DNA of 64,000 nt from Siphonodentalium dalli. Taxonomy: Eukaryota; Mollusca; Scaphopoda; Gadilida; Siphonodentaliidae. This document shows, in pieces, positions 1 through 10,789 of this stretch. The notes under the pieces are model-generated. The model ran no database searches. It was not told the origin of the DNA and worked only from the letters and a program-made list of their open reading frames with translations. A program made the position numbers and the translations under genes. The stretch spans positions 6,507,512 through 6,571,511 of the forward strand of contig CP136064.1 of assembly GCA_032622095.1 (NCBI GenBank). The letters run 5' to 3'. The stretch's first letter is position 1. Every line of letters starts with the position of its first letter.

Positions 1-285
1 TGTAGTAATCGTAATTTTGATAAACATATCAATCATATTGCCGATTCGCCGAAATGCTCCTGTGGTGCACCAGAGGAAACAGCATATAACTTTTTCTTCG
101 AATGTCCTTATTTTATTCATGAAAGGTTAAAACTGTTTGATAGTATATCTAAACTGGGCGTACTACACTTGACCATTGGGAATATACTTTTCAGCTCCAC
201 CCATGAGACTGAGCAAATAAATTGCAAATTATTCATTCTTGCTCAACAGTTTATTATAGAAACCCAACGATTTAATGATCAATAG
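1..285 (+). CDS. C-terminal end of a LINE ORF2 (partial, cut by window edge)
   Basis: The frame starting at base 1 stays open for 94 codons and stops at TAG 283-285. It encodes the cysteine-rich tail that follows the reverse transcriptase in many APE-type non-LTR retrotransposons: CSCGAPEETAY then NFFFECPYF at about residues 26-45. In such tails the pattern is usually Cx(1-3)C followed by H and C; here an asparagine sits where a histidine is usual (YNFFFEC), so the knuckle may be imperfect. The last residues (AQQFIIETQRFND) resemble the end of a second fragment at 32287-32338. The reverse transcriptase itself would lie left of the window. Clade not assigned; a CR1/Jockey-superclade element is likely. 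Confidence 0.85.
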   Translation, partial: CSNRNFDKHINHIADSPKCSCGAPEETAYNFFFECPYFIHERLKLFDSISKLGVLHLTIGNILFSSTHETEQINCKLFILAQQFIIETQRFNDQ

Positions 286-600
286 TACATCAAACCTAGC
301 GAATGAAAATAGTAATATATAAATTAGGAAACATAATATCACATCATCGAACGAAGGCCCACAATCATACCCTCATTTTGACGCAAACAGTACACATTGA
401 CATCTTAACGTGTATCCCAATTTACTCTCATACTTCGTTCATACAAGTGTTGTTTGTATTCCTTTGTATTATATGTATTGTAGGCACGAAGCCTAACTCT
501 TTTTGTTAATTGTCGATTGTTTGTTGGAAAGGGGCGTTAATAAGTTAGCAATAACTTGTGCCCCAATCCAATTAGCTATTCTTTGCTAATAAAATATGCT
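286..600 (+). mobile_element. 3' UTR of the LINE, with stem-loop and AATAAA
   Basis: Non-coding sequence after the LINE stop codon, ending with AATAAA at 588-593. A stem-loop lies at 531-564 (separate entry). The same hairpin plus AATAAA recurs at 33022-33081 at the end of another LINE fragment, which marks this as the retrotransposon 3' end rather than host sequence. No clear poly(A) or microsatellite tail follows, so the exact right edge is uncertain. Confidence 0.7.
531..564 (+). other. LINE 3'-UTR stem-loop with GCAA loop
   Basis: GGGGC (531-535) pairs with GCCCC (560-564); inside, AAGTTA (542-547) pairs with TAACTT (552-557) around a GCAA tetraloop of GNRA type. The hairpin is conserved in the copy at 33022-33053. 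Stem-loops just upstream of the tail are known to be bound by the cognate reverse transcriptase in several LINE families; that role here is inferred. Confidence 0.65.
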
Positions 601-1350
601 TAAACTAACCTCTTTAAGACCAACATATCAGGTTGAATAACACGGGTGCTTGTCCCGGCGATTCAAAATGGCCATCGGCTTAAAATTACACTCAAAACCA
701 AACGCCATATATTTTAAGAACAGCTTGCTTCCTTTGTGTGGCGTCACATCGGTAAATCAAAGAAAAAAGCCGACGCGTAACTTAGATGAATGGTTGTCAC
801 TTTATGGCAAAATCTTATTAGCACGTGCACTGCTTTCTGACGTCATTTATGTTATGATTTCTTTTGAGAAACTGACATGTCTGGCTGGGTAGAGCCAGTC
901 ACTTGTTAAATACCGGCACATGTGTGGAAATTAAGATTGAAAGGGAGGACTACGTTCACTACGTATATACATTGGCACCAACATGTTATCCTTTGCAAAT
1001 AGTTTTTCTCGCTTCGTAATCATTGCTAGGACGGCAGGGTTGGGTCAATTACATTGAAATGTAATTAATTACAATTACATTGAAATATGTCAATTACAAT
1101 GGAAATACAATGTAATTAATTACAATTACAATTACATTGGTTCAATTACAATTACAATTACAATTACTTTTGGTTAATGAAAATCTGGATTCGGGAAGAG
1201 CTTCAAGGAGGAAAGTCAGTTGTGTTTGATGAACTTTATTGATATACATAAAATATAAAAGCAAATTAATGTAACACAGTGAAACAATGTAAACAAAACA
1301 ATAAAACAACAACTACATGTAGAGCACAAATTGTTCATTTGATGTGGTGG

Positions 1351-2003
1351 TTACACCTGACCATCATCATTCATTCGAATTGCAGCTAGCAGGCTTAACC
1401 CAGGAAAGTTTGTACAATTAAGTCGCACAGGGGCGGCGGAAGCTACAAAAAAGTGGGGGTGGGCATCATTTTTAATATACTACATGTATGAGTTAAAAAC
1501 TGTTCAAATGTGCGCCGCAATATTTTGCAAAGACTGTTTAGTATGATGTTATTCGTGGCTACCTTTATGAAAGTATAAAACAAGAGTTTAAATTATGGTA
1601 GGCTGCTGCTCATCACTTATGTTTGCAGCCAATGTGTAAACTGTAAAGGATGACTGATGATGTTGATACAACTTCTACAACCTGCATCCTTTGTCACAAA
1701 TGTTATGATGAAATTAGTATACACTATACTGTATTTTATCCAATGTTTTTAGCATTGGAAGATTTTGTACCCATGATTGGGGAAAAAAGTGGGGGGGGGG
1801 GGGGGCACGTGCCCCCTGTGCCCCCCCCCATCCGGCTCCGCCGCCCCTGAAGTCGCCAGTATGTGAGTGGACTGGTATCACTGGGCACGCACGGTTCCTG
1901 CAGATATTTCGTAACCTCATCACTGTCAGTTGTGAGGATCGGTGTAGTTGGCACTTCATCCATGAAACTGAAGAGGGCGCTCATATTGATCCCTATGTTT
2001 CCG
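1351..2003 (-). pseudogene. hAT transposase C-terminal (hATC) exon, split by a MITE
   Basis: Minus-strand exon starting after the acceptor TTTTTGTTTCAG at 2004-2015 and read in two parts, 2003-1850 and 1427-1351, ending at TAA 1351-1353. The first part contains DSDEVTKYLQEP then PLTYWR; after the MITE the frame continues LNCTNFPGLSLLAAIR. The order acidic-rich strand, EP, DPL-like, YWR, then N..FP.L..LA is the conserved hAT dimerisation domain that closes these transposases. A polyadenylation signal (AATAAA in minus sense) is at 1235-1240. Broken by the 422-bp insertion; normally this domain ends a protein of several hundred residues, whose catalytic part is absent here. Confidence 0.85.
1428..1849. 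mobile_element. Nested hAT-type MITE inserted in the hAT transposase
   Basis: A 422-bp element with termini CAGGGGCGGCGGA (1428-1440) and its complement TCCGCCGCCCCTG (1837-1849). It is flanked by AAGTCGCA (1420-1427) and AAGTCGCC (1850-1857), an 8-bp duplication with one difference. It has no transposase. A G/C-rich run (GTGGGG...CACGTGCCCC) lies beside the right end. Removing it and one duplication copy rejoins the hAT reading frame from YWR to LNCTNFPG, so the insertion is younger than the host element. Confidence 0.88.
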
Positions 2004-2583
2004 CTGAAACAAAAATAATTAACATTAAGATACATCATTATGTATAATTTGACTACATACTAATAGCAGGGATTAAAACAATCAAGCCAGCTAGGGTTGT
2101 AAATCACACACAATGACATAATCAGGATTATGAAGTAAAACAGGCCACCTGCCTAAGGCTGCCTTTGTTAGGGGATTAACGCATTGATAAAATACTGCAG
2201 TGGTGTCATATGATTAGGACAGCAAGACAGATTAAGTGCACAAAACTGACCAGATATGGAGGTGAATACAGTTAAGCTCAAAACAAATAGACTAAATGAT
2301 GTTTTGTTATGAAGACAAAATGCATTTATTATTAATGTTATAAAATAATTTTTTTTTTTAAATGAATGTATTACTTTTAAAGATATATTCCGGGAATGTT
2401 CAGAAACAACAATAATGTTTATGAATTTTTTTTTTTTTTTTTTAATTCAATACATGTACTTGTATTAATTATGTACATATTGTCATGATGATATACACAT
2501 TATTGTAGGTGTATTAAACATATACATATAATAATAACAATAACATATATAAATAATATAAAATAAAATTCAACATGACTTAC

Positions 2584-2701
2584 CTTTAGATGTGTGATGA
2601 AATTTGAAGTTGCTTTTGCTGAACCCGAAATCAGTGTTGGACAATGTTTACATGTAGCTTTGAATTTGTCAGAAATATCATTGGGCAAGGTAAAATGTTG
2701 C
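2584..2701 (-). pseudogene. BED zinc-finger exon of hAT transposase
   Basis: A 118-nt minus-strand exon bounded by an acceptor (CATTAG) at about 2702 and a consensus donor GTAAGT beginning at 2583. It encodes KFKATCKHC followed by SNFITHLKVSH-type residues, i.e. CxxC then HxxxxH, the BED-type DNA-binding finger found at the N terminus of many hAT transposases. The coding exon closes at THLK before the donor. The splice phase does not match directly to the C-terminal exon at 2003, so at least one exon between them has been lost. No intact product is expected. Confidence 0.8.
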
Positions 2702-2992
2702 CTAATGAATAGAAGGAAAATATGAGGATAATGACCCCATGTGTATAACACTAGTCAAGTAAATGCTGATGTGTTAACTTGTTATATTGGTCTGTATTTT
2801 TGGAATGTAATTGGAAATGTAATTGGAATGTAATTGAAATTACACCCCTTTTCTCAATGTAATTAATTACATTCAATTACATGTAATTGAAAAAACCTTC
2901 AATTACAAATTACATCCAATTACTTGGGAAAATGTAATTAATTACATTCAATTACAATTACAAATTACAATTACCCCAACCATGTAGGACGG

Positions 2993-4740
2993 ACAAGCGT
3001 TACCGTGCGAATTTCATTCACACCGAAGAAAAAGAAATCACTTAGGACAATATTATTTCGCATAATGTTTGTCTGGCACATTTTAAAGTATTATTGTGCG
3101 CAGACGTGTCCTAGAACATGAATTGAGTCAGTCTTAAATTATATCAAGACTTTATATTGTTTCCCTCCTTTGTATATCGTTTTTATTTTATGCCCAATCA
3201 ATTCTGGTAATTAGCTCCATACACTCGCTCCAGCTCACAGTCTCATAAACCGCACAGCCGCCAGCGCCTGCAAGAGTTAGTGACAGTATCTAGGAAGTAA
3301 TTACGGAGGCGTGGTTAAATCGGAAACGAGATTCCCCAATTAATACTACACCGAAAGGTGGGTTCCTCGACTCAAATAAAACAGTTTATTCCTCGAGGGA
3401 GGTCAAAGAAATAGTAGCAAGCCCTCGAAATTCGATAAATATAACGCTGTGGCATGTTATATGTCATATGTTGTAGTGTTGAAACGGTTACTCGATTAAA
3501 CAAATCGATGCTGACATCCGCCAGTCGATTAGTCGGAACAAATATCCAACATGGCCTACCGATCGTCATAAACAACATATACATGTAGACACAAAGATCA
3601 CTTAAAAAGACGAACAACGTTCAATAAAAGGTACATGTACCATTGTTATTCAGAGATCCAGGTTTTACTCTATGTAGTGACCCATTGGTGACCCCGAAAT
3701 GACACTGTGCGGTACCATAGAAGTAACACCTGAATAATTGATAGCCCCTCTGATCATGCGCGGTGACCTAGTTTATTTCAAGCGGCGCCGACAACTCAGT
3801 GCTGCGCTAGCCGGCATGCCGTTCATTTAATTGGCTGTACATTGTAATATAGTTTGCTACACTGATCCCTCTCAATTGTTTTGGATCTTTTCCAAGTAGT
3901 TGTTACATAAGGCATTGACCCGGAACGTTGTTTCAAACGAAACTTCTAGCACCGGCCACCGGTTCAGTAGTTCCGGGTTTTGTTTGGCGTTACGTATTTT
4001 GGAAATCCCAATATCTTTAAAAATAACATGTTTTGATGTTTACCCTTTCTACATTCACAGATCCTATTATTTGTATGTTTGACTGTATTTCTTTCAAGTA
4101 CCTTTGAGTTGGCACTGACGACAAATTTGTGAAGTAAATTAGCCAGAAACTTACAGATAACATTTTTCAAAGTATTATTAGCAAAGATGTTCCGTGGTCA
4201 ATCATGTCCATGGGAGATGGGTTTCGACTAATCGACTTGAATTCGACTTCTGTAAAACCCTAATTGTTTCAACTCTAATAAGTTGCCACGGCTATTCCCC
4301 ACGACATTGCTTATTACCGTAGCCAGTTTCGAGGACCGAGTAACTTAGGTTCAACCGGGCATTACATCTTATGCATCATAACATACAGTACCTACCGTAA
4401 ATGTATATACACAATCAACACATTTTTTCATATAAGTTCACTTTCTGATATTCTGATAAAATCAAATTATTCATTTCTTATTTGGGTAGTTTTATAAATT
4501 GCTCTCACTTCGAGGTGGAATAAATCAATACAAAATGGTGACCGTCGCCAACAACATTCAAATGTTAAAGGTCATAATGCCGGCCACACGATTTTGTTGA
4601 ATGACCTCCAACTCTCACTTTGTAGTATGGTATAATAACATGTATATAGCAAAATCTTAAATCTGATTTTTCTCGTATACCTCCGCCTTACCTTAGAAGT
4701 TCAGCTTAAAAGTTTACAATGATCATCTATGTAATTGAGT
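2993..4740. other. Intergenic stretch, nothing else recognised
   Basis: Apart from the foldback remnant near 3.4 kb, I see no coding exon with good splice sites, no RNA gene and no clear repeat here. Confidence 0.4.
3360..3420. repeat. Degenerate arm of the TTAA foldback family
   Basis: GGTTCCTCGACTCAAAT followed 40 bp on by AAAGAAATAGTA resembles the arm of the foldback elements at 14289, 17434 and 26850. No terminal repeat or target duplication is visible, so only a remnant is claimed. Confidence 0.35.
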
Positions 4741-4754
4741 AATGAAATTGATTA

Positions 4755-5225
4755 TAACATGTACACGTGTCACGAAACGCGACTATACTGTCATGGCAAG
4801 CTTTTATAAATACAAATAGGGACAGGGTGGGTTTGGCTATAATATTAAAGCGGGTGGTTATGTGGGGATTATATCTATGTCCCGATATGATAAAGTATGC
4901 GACGACAGTGAATGTCACGCGTCACGACTGTACTGTCGCGGCTAAGGTTTTTGAAATTGGGTAAATGAGATACAACGATCTTGCTATGATGAGTAAATAA
5001 GCAAATCAGCAATGCAAATATTATAACACATATCACGTAACGTGACTATCCTGTCACGTAAAGCTAACATAAATACAAATAAGGGGAGGGTGGGTGTTAT
5101 ATTTTGGGGAGGATTGTAATAGTTTAATACCATACAAAGACAGAAATAGTATAGCATTGCCAAAGAATGGTATGCCATATTATGAAGCGACTGCACTGTC
5201 GCGGCAGAGTTGCCAATTAGAGGGG
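4755..5225. repeat. Two-unit tandem duplication, about 263 bp period
   Basis: CACGAAACGCGACTATACTG near 4771 recurs as CACGTAACGTGACTATCCTG near 5034, each followed by TAAATACAAATA and a GGGT-rich segment. A second motif, CGACTG(T/C)ACTGTCGCGGC, appears near 4926 and 5190. The copies are diverged. Open frames here are not coding-like. Confidence 0.6.
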
Positions 5226-5229
5226 GGTC

Positions 5230-6300
5230 TAAATAATATTTATATTGACTGTACCAGATTCCTATCATGTTAATAGAAAACAATAGCAGATATAAATTAT
5301 TTGTTCGATAAAGACTAACATTTATAGTATGGCATATATTCCATGTATCATTACTATACTGGCATAACATACCAATGTAACCGGGTGTGTAGATAAGTGT
5401 TTATATCGCCAGCTTAAAATGTAGAATTATATATGGTTTGCGTAGATAATCCCAAATGTTTAGCCGAGCCTGCTACTACATAACGTACTCAAATAAATGT
5501 AGGCTGTCAGAATAACTAAAATCATTTTACGGAAATTAATAGAAATTCAGATCGAAACCAAATACGTCTAAGGTCAAGGCCTACAAGCTTTCTCAACTAC
5601 CATGGCACCAGTCCTGCTATAATCATATGTATATAATAATATGCACGGGTTTCTGGAAATGCAACGAAAAGTGGGGGTAAGCCCTAAACCACTGACCCGC
5701 ACCCAAACTTTGTGTTGCTTTGTGCTAACAAGTGGTTGCCATTCATGCGGATGAGTTGTAATAATAATCGACGAGTTCTGGAAATAAACCGGTAACTTCC
5801 TGGCTGCTGAAAAACAGACCAACGTGCATTTCGCCGAAGACATATTATTAACACAAACTGTTAGTGTGGATAATAACGCATACATACTATTATTATGCAT
5901 GCACTATGCCATAACATGTATTAGTACTGTATATTCTTGAGGTAATGTTCATAATTTGGTCATTCTTGTTGTTATTGATAATTAAGAGCCCATCTAAATA
6001 GTGTTATGTAAATAAGTCGTGCCATCTAAGACCATGTCCACATACAGTAACATGAATATATCAGAACCAACGAGAAAGAAAATAAGCAAGAACGTAAATA
6101 CTGACATAATATGTGAATACAATAGTGAGAATCACCTGTATTATGTCCGATCGTTTGTTATTATCTGAAGTGTCTAAGAGCAAAATGCTATGGCCTATTC
6201 ATATTAGACAGCGCGTGAATGCATCTGTTGGAATAGATTTGATAAACATGGAATCAGGACAACCTGAACCATACTGAATAGCATCGAATCGATATCCACA
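5230..6300. other. Non-coding stretch, nothing recognised
   Basis: AT-rich unique-looking sequence with no supported exon, RNA gene or transposon end. Confidence 0.4.
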
Positions 6301-6329
6301 GTTCCACAATGATAACCTTTCCATTCAAG

Positions 6330-6461
6330 GACCTAGATGACTACCGCTCAGCACTTCCTCTAACAGCAACTTTGGAGAATGAAATGGCATTCCGAGAAAA
6401 AGAATTGAAAGAGAAAATTAAAGAGATGTTGAAAAAGTTGATCGAAGATCATGATGTTGCA
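6330..6461 (+). CDS. Candidate host exon, charged coiled-coil segment
   Basis: A 132-nt block preceded by a pyrimidine tract and acceptor (CCTTTCCATTCAAG) and followed at once by the donor GTGAGT. It is open in one frame, phase 0 at both ends, giving 44 residues that begin DLDDYRSALP and continue with FREKELKEKI and KEMLKKLIED, a lysine/glutamate-rich helix with heptad-like spacing. The frame also runs upstream to an ATG at 6309, so an unspliced 54-codon reading (stop at 6477-6479) is possible. No family recognised, and no neighbouring exon was found within 1 kb on either side. It may be a lone exon of a large-intron gene or a pseudogene remnant. Confidence 0.45.
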
Positions 6462-6479
6462 GTGAGTAAATAACCGCGT

Positions 6480-6760
6480 CCTTACCTTAAAAAACAAGAG
6501 GTACGCTGTCGCGTGGCATTTGCCCCCGACCGTAGCAATTCGGATTAAGCATGAACGAAACTGCGGATATCCGAGGAGGTCTATATGACCATTGCAAAAG
6601 AAGTTCGTACAGAAATCAACCCAAAAACAATCAACACTTCTAGAAATTCCAAAAAGAAGCGATCCGGAAACCCAAAAAAGAAGTAAAAATTCAAAATTTC
6701 TAAGTTGAAAAAAGGGCCATAACTCTGGCAAAAATCATCAGATTATACACAAATTCGCAC
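6480..6760. repeat. Fragment of a pearl-like core repeat
   Basis: TCCGGAAACCC near 6660 and AAAAGGGCCATAACTCTGGC near 6713 match the core units of the elements at 7340-7716 and 56795-57542. No terminal palindrome is present here, so it is an isolated or degraded unit. Confidence 0.6.
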
Positions 6761-7126
6761 TTGAAATGTATTTCCATATATTTACATACTAAGTGTTGTC
6801 ATCACTATATCCAGCATTCTGATTGGTCGGCGCCCACGTGGCTAGTTGCAGTTATTTCTCGGTGAATGCGCAACGGCTCATACCACCAAGCTCATAACAC
6901 CATCTTTACGTCATTGGGTTTGGAAAGACGAACGCGTAAAGTTTTGGGCGCATTTGGACTCGCGCAGGATTGACTTAATACATCATCGGGTTTCAATCTG
7001 AAGAGAAATTGTTCCTATTAACTTTTGCCAAAGGTGCTATTGGGTATTTTGGGCTGTTTTTGTCACGATACACTTTTCGATTTAAATACATTCACAAAAG
7101 TGGCTTTTTCGCTAAATGTATATAAA

Positions 7127-7284
7127 TATAAGGATTAACTGTCATGTGGACTATTTTTATGGAGATTTAACAGTGAGGTAAGTGGTCATAACTTGTATGT
7201 AAAACCCTTCGTACACAAGTTATGTCCACTTACCTCACGGTTATATCTCCATAAAAACAGTCAACATGACAGTTAATCCTTATA
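7127..7284. repeat. Long hairpin, 73-bp arms
   Basis: Arms 7127-7199 and 7212-7284 are inverted copies in constant register (paired positions sum to 14411) with about six mismatches and a loop of about 12 bp. The left arm includes AGGATTAACTGTCATG. No target duplication recognised. Probably a foldback MITE. Confidence 0.85.
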
Positions 7285-7339
7285 TAACTGATCCACAAAA
7301 TACGGGATTTGCAATCGTACCACCAAAGCTCACGCTATC

Positions 7340-7716
7340 ATCTGGAAACCCAAAAACAAGAGAAAATTTGAAAGCTATGCATGTAGCTGTTCCCCAATGC
7401 TGCTAAATCACCATACCCTAATATCAGGTAAATCTGCCCAGCGGTTGCTGAAAAATAATGCAAAATGTTTGTACGGACGGACAAAATTGAATTCAAAAAG
7501 GGCCATAACTCTGGTAAAAATGGGTGGAAACCCAAAAACAAGAGAAAATTTGAAAGCTATGCATGTAGCTGTACCCCATGCTGCTCCATCACCATACCGA
7601 ATATCAGCTAAATCTGCCCAGCGGTTGCTGAACAATAATGCAAAATGTTTGTACGGACGGACGTACGGACGGAGACATCGACTATATACCCGCCGACTTC
7701 AAGTCGTGGGCATAAT
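7340..7716 (+). mobile_element. Pearl-like (Helentron-type) repeat, about 180-bp core units
   Basis: Two tandem units start with GGAAACCCAAAAACAAGAG near 7346 and 7526 (period 180 bp), each carrying GCCCAGCGGTTGCTGAA and a GTACGGACGGAC run. The right end has repeated GGAC followed by a short palindrome, CCCGCCGACTT/CAAGTCGTGGG (about 7689-7710), then ATAATAATA. Core repeats, GGAC run and terminal palindrome are the layout of bivalve pearl elements. The left edge is not clear. Confidence 0.6.
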
Positions 7717-7967
7717 AATAAACTAGTTGGTAGTTGATGACACGTGCATTTATCAGGAAACATGTCAATAGTATCTGGGGTGACATCACAATACGGGTCA
7801 AAATTGATGACTTGCAATAAATAAAAAACATAGACATGACCCCGTATTATGTGTCTGCTGTTTTTGTGTTTTACGTTGTATGTATATGTCACAGAACTTC
7901 AACGTTTTACATATTAGAGACCGGATAGCTATATTCCCATATAAAAATCCCCCTTGGTACCACCATG

Positions 7968-8505
7968 GTAAACCATGGTAAAAAACCCGAGATATTTTGG
8001 CCACCTATCGTGGTGTCACCATGGTGGTTTGCCATGGTGGTTTACCGTGGTCGTTTACCGAGGTGTTACCATGGTGGTAAACCACCGTGGTAAACCACCA
8101 TGATAAACAACCGTGGTAAACCACCATGGTGACACCACAATAGGTGGCCAACATATCTCGGTTGTTTTTACCATGGTTTACTGTGGTGTTACCATGGTGG
8201 TATACTGTGGTTTACCGTGGTGTTACCATGGTTTACCGCGGTGTTACAATGGTGGTATACTGTGGTTTACCATGGTTTACCATGGTTTACCATGGTGTTA
8301 CCATTGTGGTATACTTTGGTCTACCGTGGTGTTACCATGATGGTATACTGTGGTTTACCGTGGTGTTACCATGATTTACCGTGGTGTTACCATAGTGGTA
8401 TACTTTGGATTACCATGGTTTGCCGTGGTGTTACCATGGTGGTATACTTTGGTTTACCGTGGTGTTAACATGATTGCATACTGTGGTTTATCATGTGGTT
8501 TACAC
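7968..8505. repeat. CCATGG-based palindromic minisatellite with inverted-repeat core
   Basis: From 7968 to about 8180 a foldback is formed: CCATGGTAAAAA, then GGCCACCTAT and GTGTCACCATGG, recur inverted around a centre near 8075. From 8160 to 8505 follow irregular units such as GTTTACCGTGGTGTTACCAT. Almost every unit is self-complementary at its core (ACCATGGT). Open frames rich in MVVYCGLPWCYH arise only from the repeat. Confidence 0.9.
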
Positions 8506-8904
8506 AAGAGAGGAGACATTCTCAGACAGATGAAACTTTGCAGAATGAGGTCCCCAGATGGTTAGCACCACCAAATTCACCCTCTGGGCCTCTGGGGACT
8601 TCATTCTACTTAAGCCTCAACTGCTATGGGATATCTTGTATCAGTATGAAATTCCCCAATTGCAGTTGGTGATGTTCACCCATTAGTCACGTCGATTGTG
8701 AATTTTATCTGCTGCAAATTAGGGGATATATTAAACTGAATAGAAGGGGATTAAGTAACTCAAATAGTGTTAATTTGTGACTATAAATAATTCCTAGAAG
8801 ATGAGACCTTATCAGAATGAGGTCACCAGAGAGTGAATTTAAATGTGTTGATGCTAGCCCACTGTGTGGGATAGCGTCACTAAATTCACCCTACACTGCT
8901 AAAA

Positions 8905-9030
8905 ATTTGAAGATATATAAACGTGTCACATGTTTTATTAAAATTGGTAGTGTTTATAAATATACGGATCATGTGTTTATTTGTAACATATGACATCGCT
9001 AGTGTTTATAATAAAACACTCGGCATGTTT
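8905..9030. repeat. AAACAC/GTGTTT palindromic block
   Basis: Repeated inverted words (ACATGTTTTATT, GTGTTTATAA, TAAAACACTCGGC). The same block type occurs at 11385-11520 and 21058-21215. Confidence 0.7.
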
Positions 9031-10779
9031 AAACAGTTGCATTACTATCTTCGACAGTGCAGCACTGTAATTTAAAATCTGAATACAATTGTCCAATTTA
9101 TTAATTCAACTACAAATTAACTTTAAAATAAATATATGTGGTAATAAATGTTCTTAAACAAATATTTATGGCTAATTGCACTTGTTGCGTATGGTATAAA
9201 ACGCCAGCGTTTATATACTGATGTATGTCTTAAACACCACCGTTATGACTACGCCATGCAGAGCGACTTCCCGACATGTATCATGCTGTGATTTGTCTAT
9301 CAATAGTCTGCTGGGTGTAATAGAATACCATTGATATGGTAGAATTCGGTGACTTTTGAATGGAATAACATCTGTGCTAAGTTACCACGCATGGAAAGCC
9401 AGTTAAGTTTGGCCTCATTTAAATCACACTCTGCATTGTGTATGTTTACTGTATCTATTTGTCTGTGATGTCTATAACTCAATGTTCAATTAATTCTTCA
9501 TAGAATAACAGTCTTCTTTGGATTTTGTGGTATCGTGAAATTGAGGTAAGTTTATATATATGGTATTAGCAAGAAGTAATGCAGATATAATCGATCTATA
9601 TCGAAATGAATAGGATATATTGTATATGTGCATGTCATCTGAAATGGATAGGGTGACACTATCTCTCCGTTACGCGTGTATCTTTTTGAGTTGCAAGAAT
9701 ATAGAATCCGTTTTGGGGGCTAGTCTCACCAGTGGTAAAACAAAATTTAAAGCGGCACATAAGTTTCAAACCTTTATTCTAAAATCATTATTACTGACCG
9801 TATATTATGTATCTGTCTTGCACGTACGGGTTGGTGAATGTCCAAGCTCGCGATTGCATGATTTTAGTGACTTTGGTGAGCGATTTTGATTTGCGTCTCT
9901 TACAATGATGAAAATTTCCCGTGTATTAATCAATTCAATGGTCCCTGCATTAGTTTTTCAATATTACAAAGTTCGCTGTCAACACAAGTCAGAATATCAA
10001 CAAGTATCCGTATTAAACGGTTTATAATATGACCGCTATATATATATACGAATGATCTAAGTTGCTGTTAGCTTTTCAGATATTTTTACTAAAGTTTAAT
10101 TAATTAATTTTAAATCTTCATTGTTTCAGGATTCTGAATGACCAGGCAATATTATAGGAGACGGAAAAGTTAAGGAACTGGCGAGATATTACGCAGTTAG
10201 TGTACACAAATGGAGGACTAACGGAGCACATTGCACGAGTTGTATAACGGCACGAGCTGAGATTTGAAACCATGATTTAAATATTATGAAGAGCATGCAG
10301 TGATAAACTGAAACACAAGCTTTCCGTGCACAGAGATTCCACCAGTGATCTGATGATCAGTCATCTTGTACTCAAAACAGAGCCAGAAGATTAAACTACC
10401 ACTTCTCTCCAAATCCTAGGAGATGGTCCCAAATATGGGATTCAGAGCCATTATACTGGATACACATGGATTCTACATACGACGAAATATAGGATATATA
10501 TATATATAAGTTCAACATACAATATGGTCTATACCATATAACTAGATATACAGTATACGGAACTGCACGGCATTGGACTACACATAAAGAATCACTGGAT
10601 TATATCAGGAACTATATACACATGATTTATCAGAACATTTTTTAATTCACAGCATTTGATTAAAAGAAACCACGTGACTTTTATTATTCTCACAATGGAC
10701 TTATCAGAAACAACGTGACTTTAAATATTATAATATGGATATACAAGAAACCAAAGACTCGTGCCATTATACGACATTT
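9031..10779. other. Non-coding stretch with one dispersed repeat
   Basis: No exon supported. Bases 9832-9950 (GCATGATTTTAGTGACTTTG and following) match, inverted, the segment at 22360-22460. A short TA run lies near 10497-10510. Confidence 0.45.
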
Positions 10780-10789
10780 GAGTCATTTA

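Larger units (their letters stand above)
1027..2992 (-). mobile_element. hAT transposon, internally deleted, with 8-bp target duplication
   Basis: The element spans 1035-2984, flanked on both sides by the identical 8-mer TAGGACGG (1027-1034 and 2985-2992), the target duplication length of hAT elements. Ends read CAGGGTTGGG on the left and, reversed, CATGGTTGGG on the right. Inside each end lies a subterminal block of short AATTAC/GTAATT repeats (about 1050-1175 and 2812-2975). On the minus strand it carries two hAT transposase pieces: a BED zinc-finger exon (2584-2701) and a C-terminal dimerisation exon (2003 down to 1351). The catalytic core between them is missing, so it is a non-autonomous deletion derivative. 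A second transposon is nested at 1428-1849. Confidence 0.88.

Noticed and set aside
7968-8505. CRISPR-like spaced repeats
   Set aside because: Spacing and unit length are irregular, units are self-complementary, and the context is animal DNA.
8113-8565. Overlapping open frames rich in W, Y, G and C
   Set aside because: Produced by the CCATGG minisatellite in several frames at once.
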